64,000 nucleotides of DNA. Source: Micromonospora gifhornensis (lineage in GTDB: Bacteria; Actinomycetota; Actinomycetes; Mycobacteriales; Micromonosporaceae). Shown here piece by piece: positions 17,191 to 25,138 of this stretch. The notes below the pieces were generated by a model, which did no database searches, was not told where the DNA came from, and saw nothing but the letters and a program-made list of their open reading frames with translations. The number at the start of each line of letters is the position of its first letter. Within the stretch, counting starts at the first letter, position 1. The DNA lies in NCBI RefSeq assembly GCF_016863515.1, contig NZ_BOPA01000033.1:1-64000 (forward strand), written 5' to 3'. The position numbers were made by a program, and so were the translations under genes.

Positions 17191-20100
17191 TTATTCGGGG
17201 GTGGTGATGGGCAGGGGCGGGGTGTAGGGGGAGGCGCCGACGACGTTGAACGAGCGGATCCGGTAGTGGTAGGTGACGCCTCGGGCCAGGCCGGTGTTGG
17301 TGAAGCCTCGGCCGGTGACGGTGAAGGTGGCCAACTCGCGGGTGAAGGCGACGTCGAGAGCGCGTTCCACGGTGAAGCCCGCGCCCTGACTGGCGGGGGT
17401 GCTCGCCGCCCAGTTCAACATCACCGTCGCCGTGTCCGGGCCGGGTGTGCTGGTGGTCACGCTCACCGAGGTCGGTACCCCCGGCGCCGGTGGGGTGGTC
17501 ACCGTTGCCACCGTCGACCAGGGCGAGGCGGCACCCAGGTAGGTGGTGCGTACCCGGTAGTAGTAGGTGGTGTCGGGGGCGACCGCCGGGTCGAGGTGGT
17601 GATCGCCGACGCCGATGGCGGTGGTGCCCGGCCCGCTGGTGAAGGTCGGGTTGGTGGCCCGTTGCACGTCGATCCCGGTGGCGAAGGAACGGTTGGCCCA
17701 GCGCAGCGCGACACGCAGCGGCGCGGCCGGTGGTATCGCCGCGGACAGCTTCGTCGGCGCGGTGAGCTGCACCGAGGCGGGGATGCTGTTCGACCAGGCC
17801 GAGCAGCCGACGGCGTTCTCGGCCCGGATCCGGTAGTGGTAGGTCACGCCGGGGGTGACTGTGGCGTCGGTGTACCGGGTCGCGGTGGCCGCCACGGTCA
17901 ACTCGGTCAGCCCGCTGGTGAACGTCGGGTCGGTGGCGCGTTGCAGCAGATGGCTGGTGGCCGGTGGACGGCTGCCGTTGCCGGTCCAGGTCAGGTTGAT
18001 CGCCGGTAGGGCGGTCGCCGAGCCGGGCGCGGCGGTGGCGGCCAGCCCGCTGGGTGCCCGGGGCGACACGCGTACCACGAGAGGGCGGCTCATGCCCTGG
18101 TCGCGGTGCCCGCCCGCGCCGCTGCACCAGCGGTACTCCCAGCCCAGGTTGACCAGTTGGTTGACCACCGAGGCCGGACGCCCGTCAAGCGGGCTGACCG
18201 GGGTGGATCCGACCGGCACACCGACCGGCCGGGTCGGATCGAGCAGCCGTACGCTGTCGCCGATCTTGAACGGCAGCGGCGGTGCTTCCGGGCGCAGCGC
18301 CAGGATCACGTCCTCGCCGGGGTCGACCCGGACGATCTGTTTCCAGCCCAGTTCCCCCGGATACGGGGGACGGATCGCACCGTCGCGCCCGACCCGGCCG
18401 ACCACCTGCACGTCCAGCCCGTCGAAACGCACCGGGTGGCTCTGGCGGCCGGTGCCGCGTACCCGCCACAGCTGGGTGCCGTCACCCGGCGCACCGACCG
18501 GCACGGCCGGGTCGCTGACGTGCAGCACCTCGGTGGCAGGGTCGGTCGGCCCGAGCGGCAGGACAGTCTCGGCGCGTGGCCCGGCGTGCGGATGCGCCAC
18601 CCCGAGCCGCCCGGTGAGCCGGCCGTGCTCGGGCTCGAAGACCTGTCGCACCGCCTTGACCGTCAGCGGCAGGGCGGCTGGTGCGGCGGCCCCGGTGGGG
18701 GTGAACTCGACCCTTGTGGCGTGCACGGGGATGCGGGTCGCACCGGCAGTGACGGTGCTGTAGCAGGGGTCGTACGCCGGGTCGGGCACGATCGGGGGGT
18801 GTTGGCTGGCCGCGTACGCGGCCGGAAGCCGCTCGCGCAACCGGTTGAGGTCGTACGGCGTGGCCGGGGTGCCCGCCACCCGGATCTGCAACAGGGTCCG
18901 GGTGTTCGGGCCGTAGCCGGCGACGGACGGCGGCGCGCCACCCTCGGTGGTGCGGTCGGGCGCGCCGGTGTGGTGGTCGTAGCGGGGGTCGAAGGCGGGA
19001 AACGGCGCGGGGCAGTCGTTGTAGAGGATCAGCGTGCTGCCCGGGGCGACGGTGGCGAAGTCCACAAGCACGTCGGCCCGCTCACCGGGGGCGAGCAGCA
19101 GCGCGTGCCCGTCGACGTTGAGCACGGCCGGATCGCGTCGGTCGTAGCGGAACCCGACCGGCCGGTTGGGGATCACCACGGGGGCGGGCAGCAGGCCGCA
19201 CTCGTTGCCGATCCGGATCATCTCGGGTCCGCAGGCGTCCGGGTCGGGCACCCCACCGGGCCGACCGTCGGTGGGCCAGCCCGCCGGACGCCCCGGTGCC
19301 CGTACCGCGTCGACCATCGGCACCTCACCGGCGTCGGCGTCGACGAGTCGGCCCTCGGGCGTCCACATCGGCTCGTCCGAGCCGGCCCGGTACAGCTGGA
19401 GGTTGAGCCAGCGGTCCGTGCAGGCGTTGAGGATCCGCCACCGGTACACCCGGGGCTCGAGGTCCAGGTACGGGTAGGCGGCGCCGTTGACCAGCACGGT
19501 GTCGCCGTACGCGCCGGGCACCGCGCTGGGATGCGGCACCCCGGGCATCTCCGGCGGCTCGTCCGGCTCGGTGACCGGGTCGTGGCGCGGGTTGGGCACC
19601 GCCGCCGCGTCCGGCCCGGCAGCCGGCACCGTGCGGGACCACGGGCCGTAGTCCCAGCGGCCGGTCGGGTTGTGGCCGTCGGGTTGGTACGGGTTCTGCC
19701 GGGGTTGGTAGACGTGCGGGTGCCAGAGGCTGCCCCGGGCACCCCAGCGGTGCCGGTCCCAGGTCGGGTCCTGCGCGGCGAGCTGCGCGTCGTCCGGTAC
19801 GAAGGTCTTGTCCTCGAAGACGAGGGGCAACTGCTCGTCGGGCAGTACCCCGTCGGCGACCAGTCGATCCTCCGCCTCGTCGGTGAGCAGGAAGAGCGCG
19901 ATCTGTCCGGAGTAGACGGTCAATCGGGACAGTCCGATGGTGTTGTCGTGGAACCACAGCAGCCGGGCGCTCTGCTCGTTCGGGTAGTAGAGCGTGGTGG
20001 CGCCCGGCCCCGGCGGCGGCATGTCGGGCACGGGAGTCAGGCCGACGCCGGTCGGGTAGGGGGTGATCTCACCGGCGGGCGTGATCCACTGGTGCGGGTT

Positions 20101-20835
20101 TCCGGCGCTGATCCAACCGGTGTGCGCCCCGGCCAGGTGCAGTACCGCCCGATTCTGCGGGTACGGTGCCGGGCCGCCGAGCGGACCCTCGCCCGCGGCG
20201 GGCACGGTCGGATCCACCGGCAGGAAGAGTTCGCCGGCCGGGCCGGCCGGCAGCTGGTTGATGAACTTGATCCGTACCGGTCGGCCCCGGCGGGCCAGCA
20301 CCACCGGCCCGAGGTGCCAGGCGCGCGACGGCGGGGCGACGGTGTTGTGCCCGTCGCCGTCGGTGCCCAGGTTCAGCTGTCGGTAGCCGCGCAGCCGGGT
20401 CGCCGGCAGATCCTGGTGCAGCCGTTGGGTGTACTCGGTCAGCCCGATCTCGTAGTAGTCGCAGCCGGGGTGACTGATGGTGTCCGGCACCGCGACGGGC
20501 AACTCCGCCCCGAGGGGGGTACGCCCCAACGCGCCGAGGCCGGGCAGCGGGTCGACGAACTTGCGGATGCCCGTGCCGGTCACCACCGCGCCGGTGGCAT
20601 CCAGGGCCGGCAGGGGACTGTAGGCGTGGTTCGGCACCGGGCCGAAGCAGCGTGGTGCGGCCGCCGGGTCCAGGCTCGCCGGTGCGGCGGTGCCGGCCGC
20701 TTCGGGTACGGCGGTGACGTCGGTGACCGCCGCCGGGCCGGTGCGAGCACTGGGGACGGTCGGGGACGAGCCCTGCTGTTCACTGCGGGTGGCACGGTCG
20801 AGCCAGGTCGACCGGAGTCTACGGAACACGGCCAT
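17191..20835 (-). CDS. Large multicopper-oxidase-like protein with three FN3 domains
   Basis: The protein has 1214 residues. Residues about 80-920 follow the CotA/bilirubin-oxidase-like three-cupredoxin plan. Residues about 925-1214 are three fibronectin type III repeats, each with a YHYRIR or YYYRVR core and a repeated xxRATDPTFTSG-like strand. The copper sites are eroded: HLHG is HLAG (H233, A235), HDH is HDN (H296, N298), HPxHxH is HPVRFD (only H800), and HCHxxxH is WCSGAGGH (C904; M915 kept). It is therefore probably not a normal oxidase. No signal peptide is visible from the ATG at 20835, which has GGGAG upstream. It may be a binding or structural protein of spores or aerial cells (inference). 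Confidence 0.75.
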   Translation of the reverse strand: MAVFRRLRSTWLDRATRSEQQGSSPTVPSARTGPAAVTDVTAVPEAAGTAAPASLDPAAAPRCFGPVPNHAYSPLPALDATGAVVTGTGIRKFVDPLPGLGALGRTPLGAELPVAVPDTISHPGCDYYEIGLTEYTQRLHQDLPATRLRGYRQLNLGTDGDGHNTVAPPSRAWHLGPVVLARRGRPVRIKFINQLPAGPAGELFLPVDPTVPAAGEGPLGGPAPYPQNRAVLHLAGAHTGWISAGNPHQWITPAGEITPYPTGVGLTPVPDMPPPGPGATTLYYPNEQSARLLWFHDNTIGLSRLTVYSGQIALFLLTDEAEDRLVADGVLPDEQLPLVFEDKTFVPDDAQLAAQDPTWDRHRWGARGSLWHPHVYQPRQNPYQPDGHNPTGRWDYGPWSRTVPAAGPDAAAVPNPRHDPVTEPDEPPEMPGVPHPSAVPGAYGDTVLVNGAAYPYLDLEPRVYRWRILNACTDRWLNLQLYRAGSDEPMWTPEGRLVDADAGEVPMVDAVRAPGRPAGWPTDGRPGGVPDPDACGPEMIRIGNECGLLPAPVVIPNRPVGFRYDRRDPAVLNVDGHALLLAPGERADVLVDFATVAPGSTLILYNDCPAPFPAFDPRYDHHTGAPDRTTEGGAPPSVAGYGPNTRTLLQIRVAGTPATPYDLNRLRERLPAAYAASQHPPIVPDPAYDPCYSTVTAGATRIPVHATRVEFTPTGAAAPAALPLTVKAVRQVFEPEHGRLTGRLGVAHPHAGPRAETVLPLGPTDPATEVLHVSDPAVPVGAPGDGTQLWRVRGTGRQSHPVRFDGLDVQVVGRVGRDGAIRPPYPGELGWKQIVRVDPGEDVILALRPEAPPLPFKIGDSVRLLDPTRPVGVPVGSTPVSPLDGRPASVVNQLVNLGWEYRWCSGAGGHRDQGMSRPLVVRVSPRAPSGLAATAAPGSATALPAINLTWTGNGSRPPATSHLLQRATDPTFTSGLTELTVAATATRYTDATVTPGVTYHYRIRAENAVGCSAWSNSIPASVQLTAPTKLSAAIPPAAPLRVALRWANRSFATGIDVQRATNPTFTSGPGTTAIGVGDHHLDPAVAPDTTYYYRVRTTYLGAASPWSTVATVTTPPAPGVPTSVSVTTSTPGPDTATVMLNWAASTPASQGAGFTVERALDVAFTRELATFTVTGRGFTNTGLARGVTYHYRIRSFNVVGASPYTPPLPITTPE

Positions 20836-21036
20836 GGCTCTCCCGGTGATCGGGGCGCGGCGGCCACCACCCCGACGTGGTCGGCCACATCGCGCTGCGT
20901 TGACTATCCGTGAGCGCGCAACCGCAGCATGCGACGTGGCCTGCCGGTTAAGGAAGTACCCAATCGTGTCAATTTGCTGCTCATCCGGCGTGTTGTCGCG
21001 CGCCACCCCGGGCAGTGGCCAGGCGGTCGGGCCAGG

Positions 21037-21831
21037 TCAGGTCGGGGCGGGTTGGCAGCGGGGACACCAGTAGGTGACCCGCTCGCCCAGTTCCTCCTTG
21101 CGGATCGCGGTGCCGCACCGTCGGCACGGCTGGGCCCGCCGCCCGTACACGTAACTGGTCTGGCCGCGACGCAGCGACCCGGTGGTGCTCTGCGTCCACC
21201 GTCCCCGGTTGGCGGCCAGCAGGTCGTGTGCCAGGGTGACCAGGCCGGCGAGGTCGGGCACGTCGGCGACGCGGGTGCGCGGGTTGATTCCGCGCAGGAA
21301 CAGCAGCTCGCACTTGTAGAGGTTGCCGACCCCGGCCAGGTTGCGCTGGTCCAGCAGCGCCTCGGCGATGTTCTCGGCCGGTCGGTCGGCCAGCCGGCGG
21401 ACCGCCTCCTGCGGGTCCCAGTCCGTTCCCAGCAGGTCGGGGCCGAGGTGCCCGATGAGCCGGTCCTCCTCGGCGGTCGGCAGCAGCGCCACCTCGTGCA
21501 GGTGGAAACCGACGGCGGTCGCGGTCGCGGCGGACAGCACCACCCGGATCAGGTGGGCCGGGCGGGCGTTCCAGCGCTCTCCCGGGGCGTACACCCGCCA
21601 GGTGCCGTCCATGCGCAGGTGCGAATGCAGCGTCCAGTGCGCCGCGTCGGTCGGCTCGTCCAGTCGGATCAGCAGGTGCTTGCCTCGGCTGGCGCAGTCG
21701 GTCACCCGCCAGCCGGTGAGGTCGGTGGTGGCCAGTTGGGGCACCCGGAAGTCACTGCCGGTCAGCCGGGCCCCGGTGAGCGCGCGAGCCAGGACGCGGG
21801 CGGTGTTCCACACGGTGTCACCCTCGGGCAT
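21037..21831 (-). CDS. Fpg/Nei family DNA glycosylase (Nei2-like)
   Basis: This is a bifunctional DNA glycosylase/AP lyase of 264 residues that removes oxidised bases. The mature N-terminus MPEGD provides the catalytic Pro2 and Glu3; LLDQRNLAGVGNLYKCE holds the helix-two-turn-helix; and the C-terminal zinc finger is CRRC-x14-19-CPRC (near residues 238-260). The start is fixed by the need for Pro2 right after Met. A GATAAT box 6 nt upstream of the ATG suggests a leaderless transcript. It is related to mycobacterial Nei2, which acts on oxidised pyrimidines and single-strand substrates (family inference). Confidence 0.9.
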   Translation of the reverse strand: MPEGDTVWNTARVLARALTGARLTGSDFRVPQLATTDLTGWRVTDCASRGKHLLIRLDEPTDAAHWTLHSHLRMDGTWRVYAPGERWNARPAHLIRVVLSAATATAVGFHLHEVALLPTAEEDRLIGHLGPDLLGTDWDPQEAVRRLADRPAENIAEALLDQRNLAGVGNLYKCELLFLRGINPRTRVADVPDLAGLVTLAHDLLAANRGRWTQSTTGSLRRGQTSYVYGRRAQPCRRCGTAIRKEELGERVTYWCPRCQPAPT

Positions 21832-21837
21832 TCCGGC

Positions 21838-21843
21838 ATTATC
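21838..21843 (-). promoter_or_regulatory. -10 box of a probable leaderless nei2 promoter
   Basis: On the minus strand GATAAT is followed by 6 nt and the ATG at 21831. There is no Shine-Dalgarno. Confidence 0.4.
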
Positions 21844-21942
21844 CCCCGACCGAGCGCAATTCGCGTGTATCGCTATCTGTATCCCACTTCTCGTTGATCT
21901 GCCTATCTGGGCAGGATTGGGCAAATACCTGGAGGATTGCCC

Positions 21943-23139
21943 ATGAATTTTCTCCGCATCCCCGTCCTCTCGCTCGCCATGGCCGCCGTACTCACGGTGG
22001 CCCTGCACCCCGCATCCGCGTCCGCCGCCCGTACCGACAGGTGGCAGGCCGATCTGTCGGTCGTCGACAGAGACGACGTCAACGTGCGGCACACTCGGGC
22101 CGGTCTGCGACTGGCCGACGCCCGCCCACCCGCCGCCCCGGCACGGCGTAGCGCCGTCGCCGAGGGCATGCTGGTGACCTCCGCGCGTACCCTCGCCGCA
22201 CCGGCGACCCGGGTCCGCGCCGACGTCACCGTCACCACCCGGCCCGGCGCCGCCGCGACGGTCCAGGTCCGGGGCTGGCGTGCCCACGGGTGGACCGAAT
22301 GGCGCGACGCCGTCCCGGCCGCCGTCTTCGACAGCCCGGTCCGCCAGGTGCAGGCCCGGGTGGTGCTCACCGCGAGCCGGTCCGGCGAGACCGCCGAGGT
22401 ACGCGCCGTCCGGCTCACCGCCGACCGGGTCGCCGTCACCGCCGCCACCCCGGGCCTCACCTACCGGGTGTACGCGACGCGGGTCGGCCTGGTCGGCAAC
22501 ACGACCGCGAACGGACACGTCGTCGTGGCCCGCGACCACTTCGTGGCCCTGCCGTCCCGGCGCGGTCTGTCACCGCGCAACAGCGGCGACTACACCGTCC
22601 GGGTCTGCACCACCACCGGCAGCCGATGCGAGTACGCCCCGGTCTGGGACGTCGGTCCGTGGAACACCCGCGACGACTACTGGAACCCCAGTGCGGTCCG
22701 GGAGAACTGGAAGGATCTGCCGCAGGGCCGGCCGGAGGCGCAGGCCGCCTACCAGTCCGGTTACAACGGGGGACGGGACCAGTTCGGTCGGGTGGTGCTC
22801 AACCCGGCCGGCATCGACCTGGCCGACGGCACCTTCTGGGACGGGCTGCAACTGACCACGAACGCCTGGGTCGACGTGGCGTACCTGTGGACCGGCACCG
22901 GTTCCCGGGGTGTGGTCGGGGACGGACCGCTGAACATCCGCAGCGGCCCCGGCACCTCCTACGCGACGCGCGGCCTGGCCGCCCAGTACGCCAACGTGCC
23001 GATCCAGTGCTACGTGACCGGGCAGAGCGTGACCGGCCCGTACCGCACCACCAACCGGTGGAACCGGCTGGCCAGCGGGCAGTTCGTCAGCCACGCGTAC
23101 ATCTCGACGGTCTGGGGCGGCACGGTGCCGCGCTGCTGA
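21943..23139 (+). CDS. Secreted protein with C-terminal SH3-like domain
   Basis: The 398-residue exported protein has a signal peptide at residues 1-28 (hydrophobic core SLAMAAVLTVAL, cleavage near ASA-A). The middle region (about 40-290) has no family I recognise; it has beta-rich, Trp/Tyr-rich stretches and resembles the non-catalytic part of actinobacterial wall hydrolases. The C-terminal 70 residues are a bacterial SH3 domain (DGPLNIRSGPGTSYATRG), usually a peptidoglycan or wall anchor. No catalytic motif is visible. The ATG at 21943 has GGAGG 7 nt upstream; a TTG two codons earlier is rejected. It is divergent from nei2. Confidence 0.75.
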   Translation: MNFLRIPVLSLAMAAVLTVALHPASASAARTDRWQADLSVVDRDDVNVRHTRAGLRLADARPPAAPARRSAVAEGMLVTSARTLAAPATRVRADVTVTTRPGAAATVQVRGWRAHGWTEWRDAVPAAVFDSPVRQVQARVVLTASRSGETAEVRAVRLTADRVAVTAATPGLTYRVYATRVGLVGNTTANGHVVVARDHFVALPSRRGLSPRNSGDYTVRVCTTTGSRCEYAPVWDVGPWNTRDDYWNPSAVRENWKDLPQGRPEAQAAYQSGYNGGRDQFGRVVLNPAGIDLADGTFWDGLQLTTNAWVDVAYLWTGTGSRGVVGDGPLNIRSGPGTSYATRGLAAQYANVPIQCYVTGQSVTGPYRTTNRWNRLASGQFVSHAYISTVWGGTVPRC

Positions 23140-23221
23140 ACCGGTGCGTCGAGGCGGGTCGGTGTCAGGCGGCACCGGCCCGACTCGGCCGGGCCGGGCG
23201 CCGCTACGGCTCACCCTGTGG

Positions 23222-23464
23222 TCAGGGCAGTTCCTCGGGCCGCGGGGCGCGCACCGCATCCTGGTAGCGGGGGTGGCAGGCACCGTAGACGGCGAAGTTG
23301 AGCCGGGCCATGGTCAGGCTCAAGTCGCCGTTCGGCCCGCCGCGCACCACGTCGGCGTCGGCGTCGGCCTGCCCGTCGTCGGTCCAGAAACAGACCGGAC
23401 AGGTGCCGCCGCCGGTGCGGGAGGCGCAGCAGGGACAGGCGGCAGGCACCCAGCGTTCTTCCAC
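23222..23464 (-). CDS. CPCC-type cysteine-rich small protein
   Basis: This 80-residue protein has the CPCC family pattern: CPCC near residues 10-13, then TCPVCFWTDDGQ, and a GGPNGDLSLTMARLNFAVYGAC segment. Paired CxxC motifs suggest a zinc ribbon. The start is a GTG at 23464; the upstream in-frame sequence overlaps nothing else but lacks a ribosome site. Its stop lies about 80 bp from the end of the convergent SH3 protein, and it lies upstream of the SAM hydrolase-like gene on the same strand only in the sense that both are minus-strand (49 bp apart). Function unknown. Confidence 0.75.
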   Translation of the reverse strand: MEERWVPAACPCCASRTGGGTCPVCFWTDDGQADADADVVRGGPNGDLSLTMARLNFAVYGACHPRYQDAVRAPRPEELP

Positions 23465-23513
23465 TCCGACAGCCTTCCACAGTGGACGTTTCGTGCGTGT
23501 GGCAGCGGGCCGG

Positions 23514-24350
23514 TCAACAGCCGGCGAGTCCATCGATCCGCAGCAGCGTACCGGCAGTGACGGCGAGCACCTCAGCGGCCCGGCCGCCGTTGACCGACAA
23601 GGCCACCCGGCCGGCCGAGTCGGCGTGCGCCACCAGGGCACCGGGCGGGGCGTCGCCGAAGGTACGACCGTGCACCGCCGTACGCTCCCGGTCTTCCTCG
23701 CCCACGCGGCGGATCCGGACCCGGCCCGGCAGCGCAAGCAACAGCTCGGCCGCAGCGGCCAGTTGCACGTTGCCGAAGTGGTCCACCGTCAGCACCTCGG
23801 CGGTGAAGCCGTCCGGTCGCACCTCGACCACCGGGTCGGGCAGCCGGACCAGCGTCGACGCATCGACGGCCCGGCCTGCGTCGGCCAGCGCGCCGCCCGA
23901 GGCCAACCGGGCCGCGACCGGGGCGAAGACGTCCCGACCGTGGAAGGTCGCCGAGACCCGATCCGCCTGCCACCGCGGGTTGGTCAGCTCCACCGCTTCG
24001 GTCACCCCGCCGAGCGCGGCGGCGGCGTCGAGCAGCAGACCGTTGTCCGGCCCGACCAGCAGGCCCTCGGGCGTGGCCAGCGCGATGCCCCGGCGGGCCG
24101 TGCCCACACCCGGGTCGACCACCGCCACGTGTACCCCGAACGGCAGGTGCGGCACGGTCTGCGCGAGCACCGTCGCACCCCGCCGGATGTCTCCCGGTGG
24201 CACCAGATGGGTCACGTCGATCACCCGGACCGTCGGCGCGAGCCGGGCGATCGCCCCGTGGCAGGCCGCCACGAAACCGTCGGCCAGACCGTAGTCGGTG
24301 GTCAGCGAGACGACCTCGGCCGACCCGGTGGTGCGCGTACGACTTGTCAC
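23514..24350 (-). CDS. SAM hydroxide adenosyltransferase (DUF62 family)
   Basis: This 278-residue member of the SAM-dependent halogenase/hydroxide adenosyltransferase family splits S-adenosylmethionine with hydroxide to adenosine and methionine. Visible hallmarks are the N-terminal SLTTDYGLADGFVAACHGAI, the DVTHLVPPGDIRRGATVL loop, VVDPGVGTARRGIAL, and the C-terminal HFGNVQLA segment. The DPGVGT and TTDYG motifs contain the active-site residues. Halogenating enzymes need a chloride or fluoride pocket that cannot be judged here; the hydroxide form is by far the commonest in actinobacteria. The GTG at 24350 is chosen; a TACCAT box 8 nt upstream suggests a near-leaderless transcript. Confidence 0.85.
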   Translation of the reverse strand: MTSRTRTTGSAEVVSLTTDYGLADGFVAACHGAIARLAPTVRVIDVTHLVPPGDIRRGATVLAQTVPHLPFGVHVAVVDPGVGTARRGIALATPEGLLVGPDNGLLLDAAAALGGVTEAVELTNPRWQADRVSATFHGRDVFAPVAARLASGGALADAGRAVDASTLVRLPDPVVEVRPDGFTAEVLTVDHFGNVQLAAAAELLLALPGRVRIRRVGEEDRERTAVHGRTFGDAPPGALVAHADSAGRVALSVNGGRAAEVLAVTAGTLLRIDGLAGC

Positions 24351-24531
24351 GGCATCGGATGGTACGTGCGGCGCCCGGCACCCGTGGGCAGCGCCCGCCA
24401 TCCGGCCGCCTGCGGCGGCCGGTCGCCATCGCGCTGCCTGCGGGCCGGCGCCCGCCATAGCGGATAGGTGACAGGCGCACTGACCGGCCGGCCACTGCAC
24501 GAGGACCGCCGGGTTGGGCAGACTGCCAGGG

Positions 24532-25110
24532 GTGACTTACCGGAAGATTCTGCCCGCCGTCGTCCTGCTCTCGGCCACCGTTGCGCTCACCGCCTGCGGT
24601 GGTGACCCGGATCGGCCGTCCACGGCCGCCCCGACGGCAACTTCGGCCGACAGTGCCGCGCCGCCGCCGACCAGCCCGGAAGCCACCGCCGCCGCCACCG
24701 CCGGACCCGAGTCCAGTGGCGCGCCGTCGGACGAGGCGAGCACCGAGAGCAGTTCGCCGAAGCTGCCGCTGAGCCCACCGCCGATCGAGTTGCCGCCCCG
24801 CCAGGCGGGCGAGCCCAGCGCCCGGGAGGTCATCGCGGCGTTCCGGGCCGCCGGGCTGAAGGTCGCCAACTCGCGGGACCGCTCGGAGGAGTGCGGGCCG
24901 GACGGGCTCGGGTTGGGCTGCTCCGAACTGGTCGTCACCGACGGCATCGCGGTGTACGTGTTCCCGGACGAGGGCAGCGCCATCGACATGGCGGAGCGGT
25001 GGGACGGCGTCTCGCACCGCAAGGGCACGGTGGTGCTGAACTACCTGAAGGCACCGACGCCGAAGGCCGAGCGGCCGCGCTACGAGAAGGTCCTCGACGA
25101 CCTGCGCTGA
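24532..25110 (+). CDS. Putative lipoprotein of unknown function
   Basis: This 192-residue lipoprotein has a short basic start, a hydrophobic segment, and lipobox LTAC with C22. A Pro/Ala/Thr/Ser-rich tether (residues about 25-85) leads to a compact 90-residue domain with a probable disulfide pair (C123/C131 region, ECGPDGLGLGCSELVVTDG) and a VYVFPDEGSAIDMAERWDG motif. I do not recognise the family. The start GTG at 24532 gives a good signal; a TTG at 24514 is an alternative with GAGG upstream. The gene is convergent with lhr, whose stop is only 29 bp away. Confidence 0.75.
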   Translation: MTYRKILPAVVLLSATVALTACGGDPDRPSTAAPTATSADSAAPPPTSPEATAAATAGPESSGAPSDEASTESSSPKLPLSPPPIELPPRQAGEPSAREVIAAFRAAGLKVANSRDRSEECGPDGLGLGCSELVVTDGIAVYVFPDEGSAIDMAERWDGVSHRKGTVVLNYLKAPTPKAERPRYEKVLDDLR

Positions 25111-25138
25111 GCGCGGGGCGACCCCGCCGCACGTGGGG

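Noticed and set aside
17191..20835. Annotation as an active laccase or bilirubin oxidase
   Set aside because: Most copper ligands are replaced (A235, N298, R803, D805, S905), so activity is not supported.
18106..20913. 935-codon open frame on the plus strand opposite the oxidase-like gene
   Set aside because: It is an antisense shadow of high GC content, with Arg/Gly/Val-rich low-complexity translation and no domain, while the minus strand encodes recognisable cupredoxin and FN3 domains.
24514..24531. TTG start for the 24532 lipoprotein
   Set aside because: It would add six residues before the signal peptide; GAGG upstream makes it possible but the GTG start is the simpler reading.
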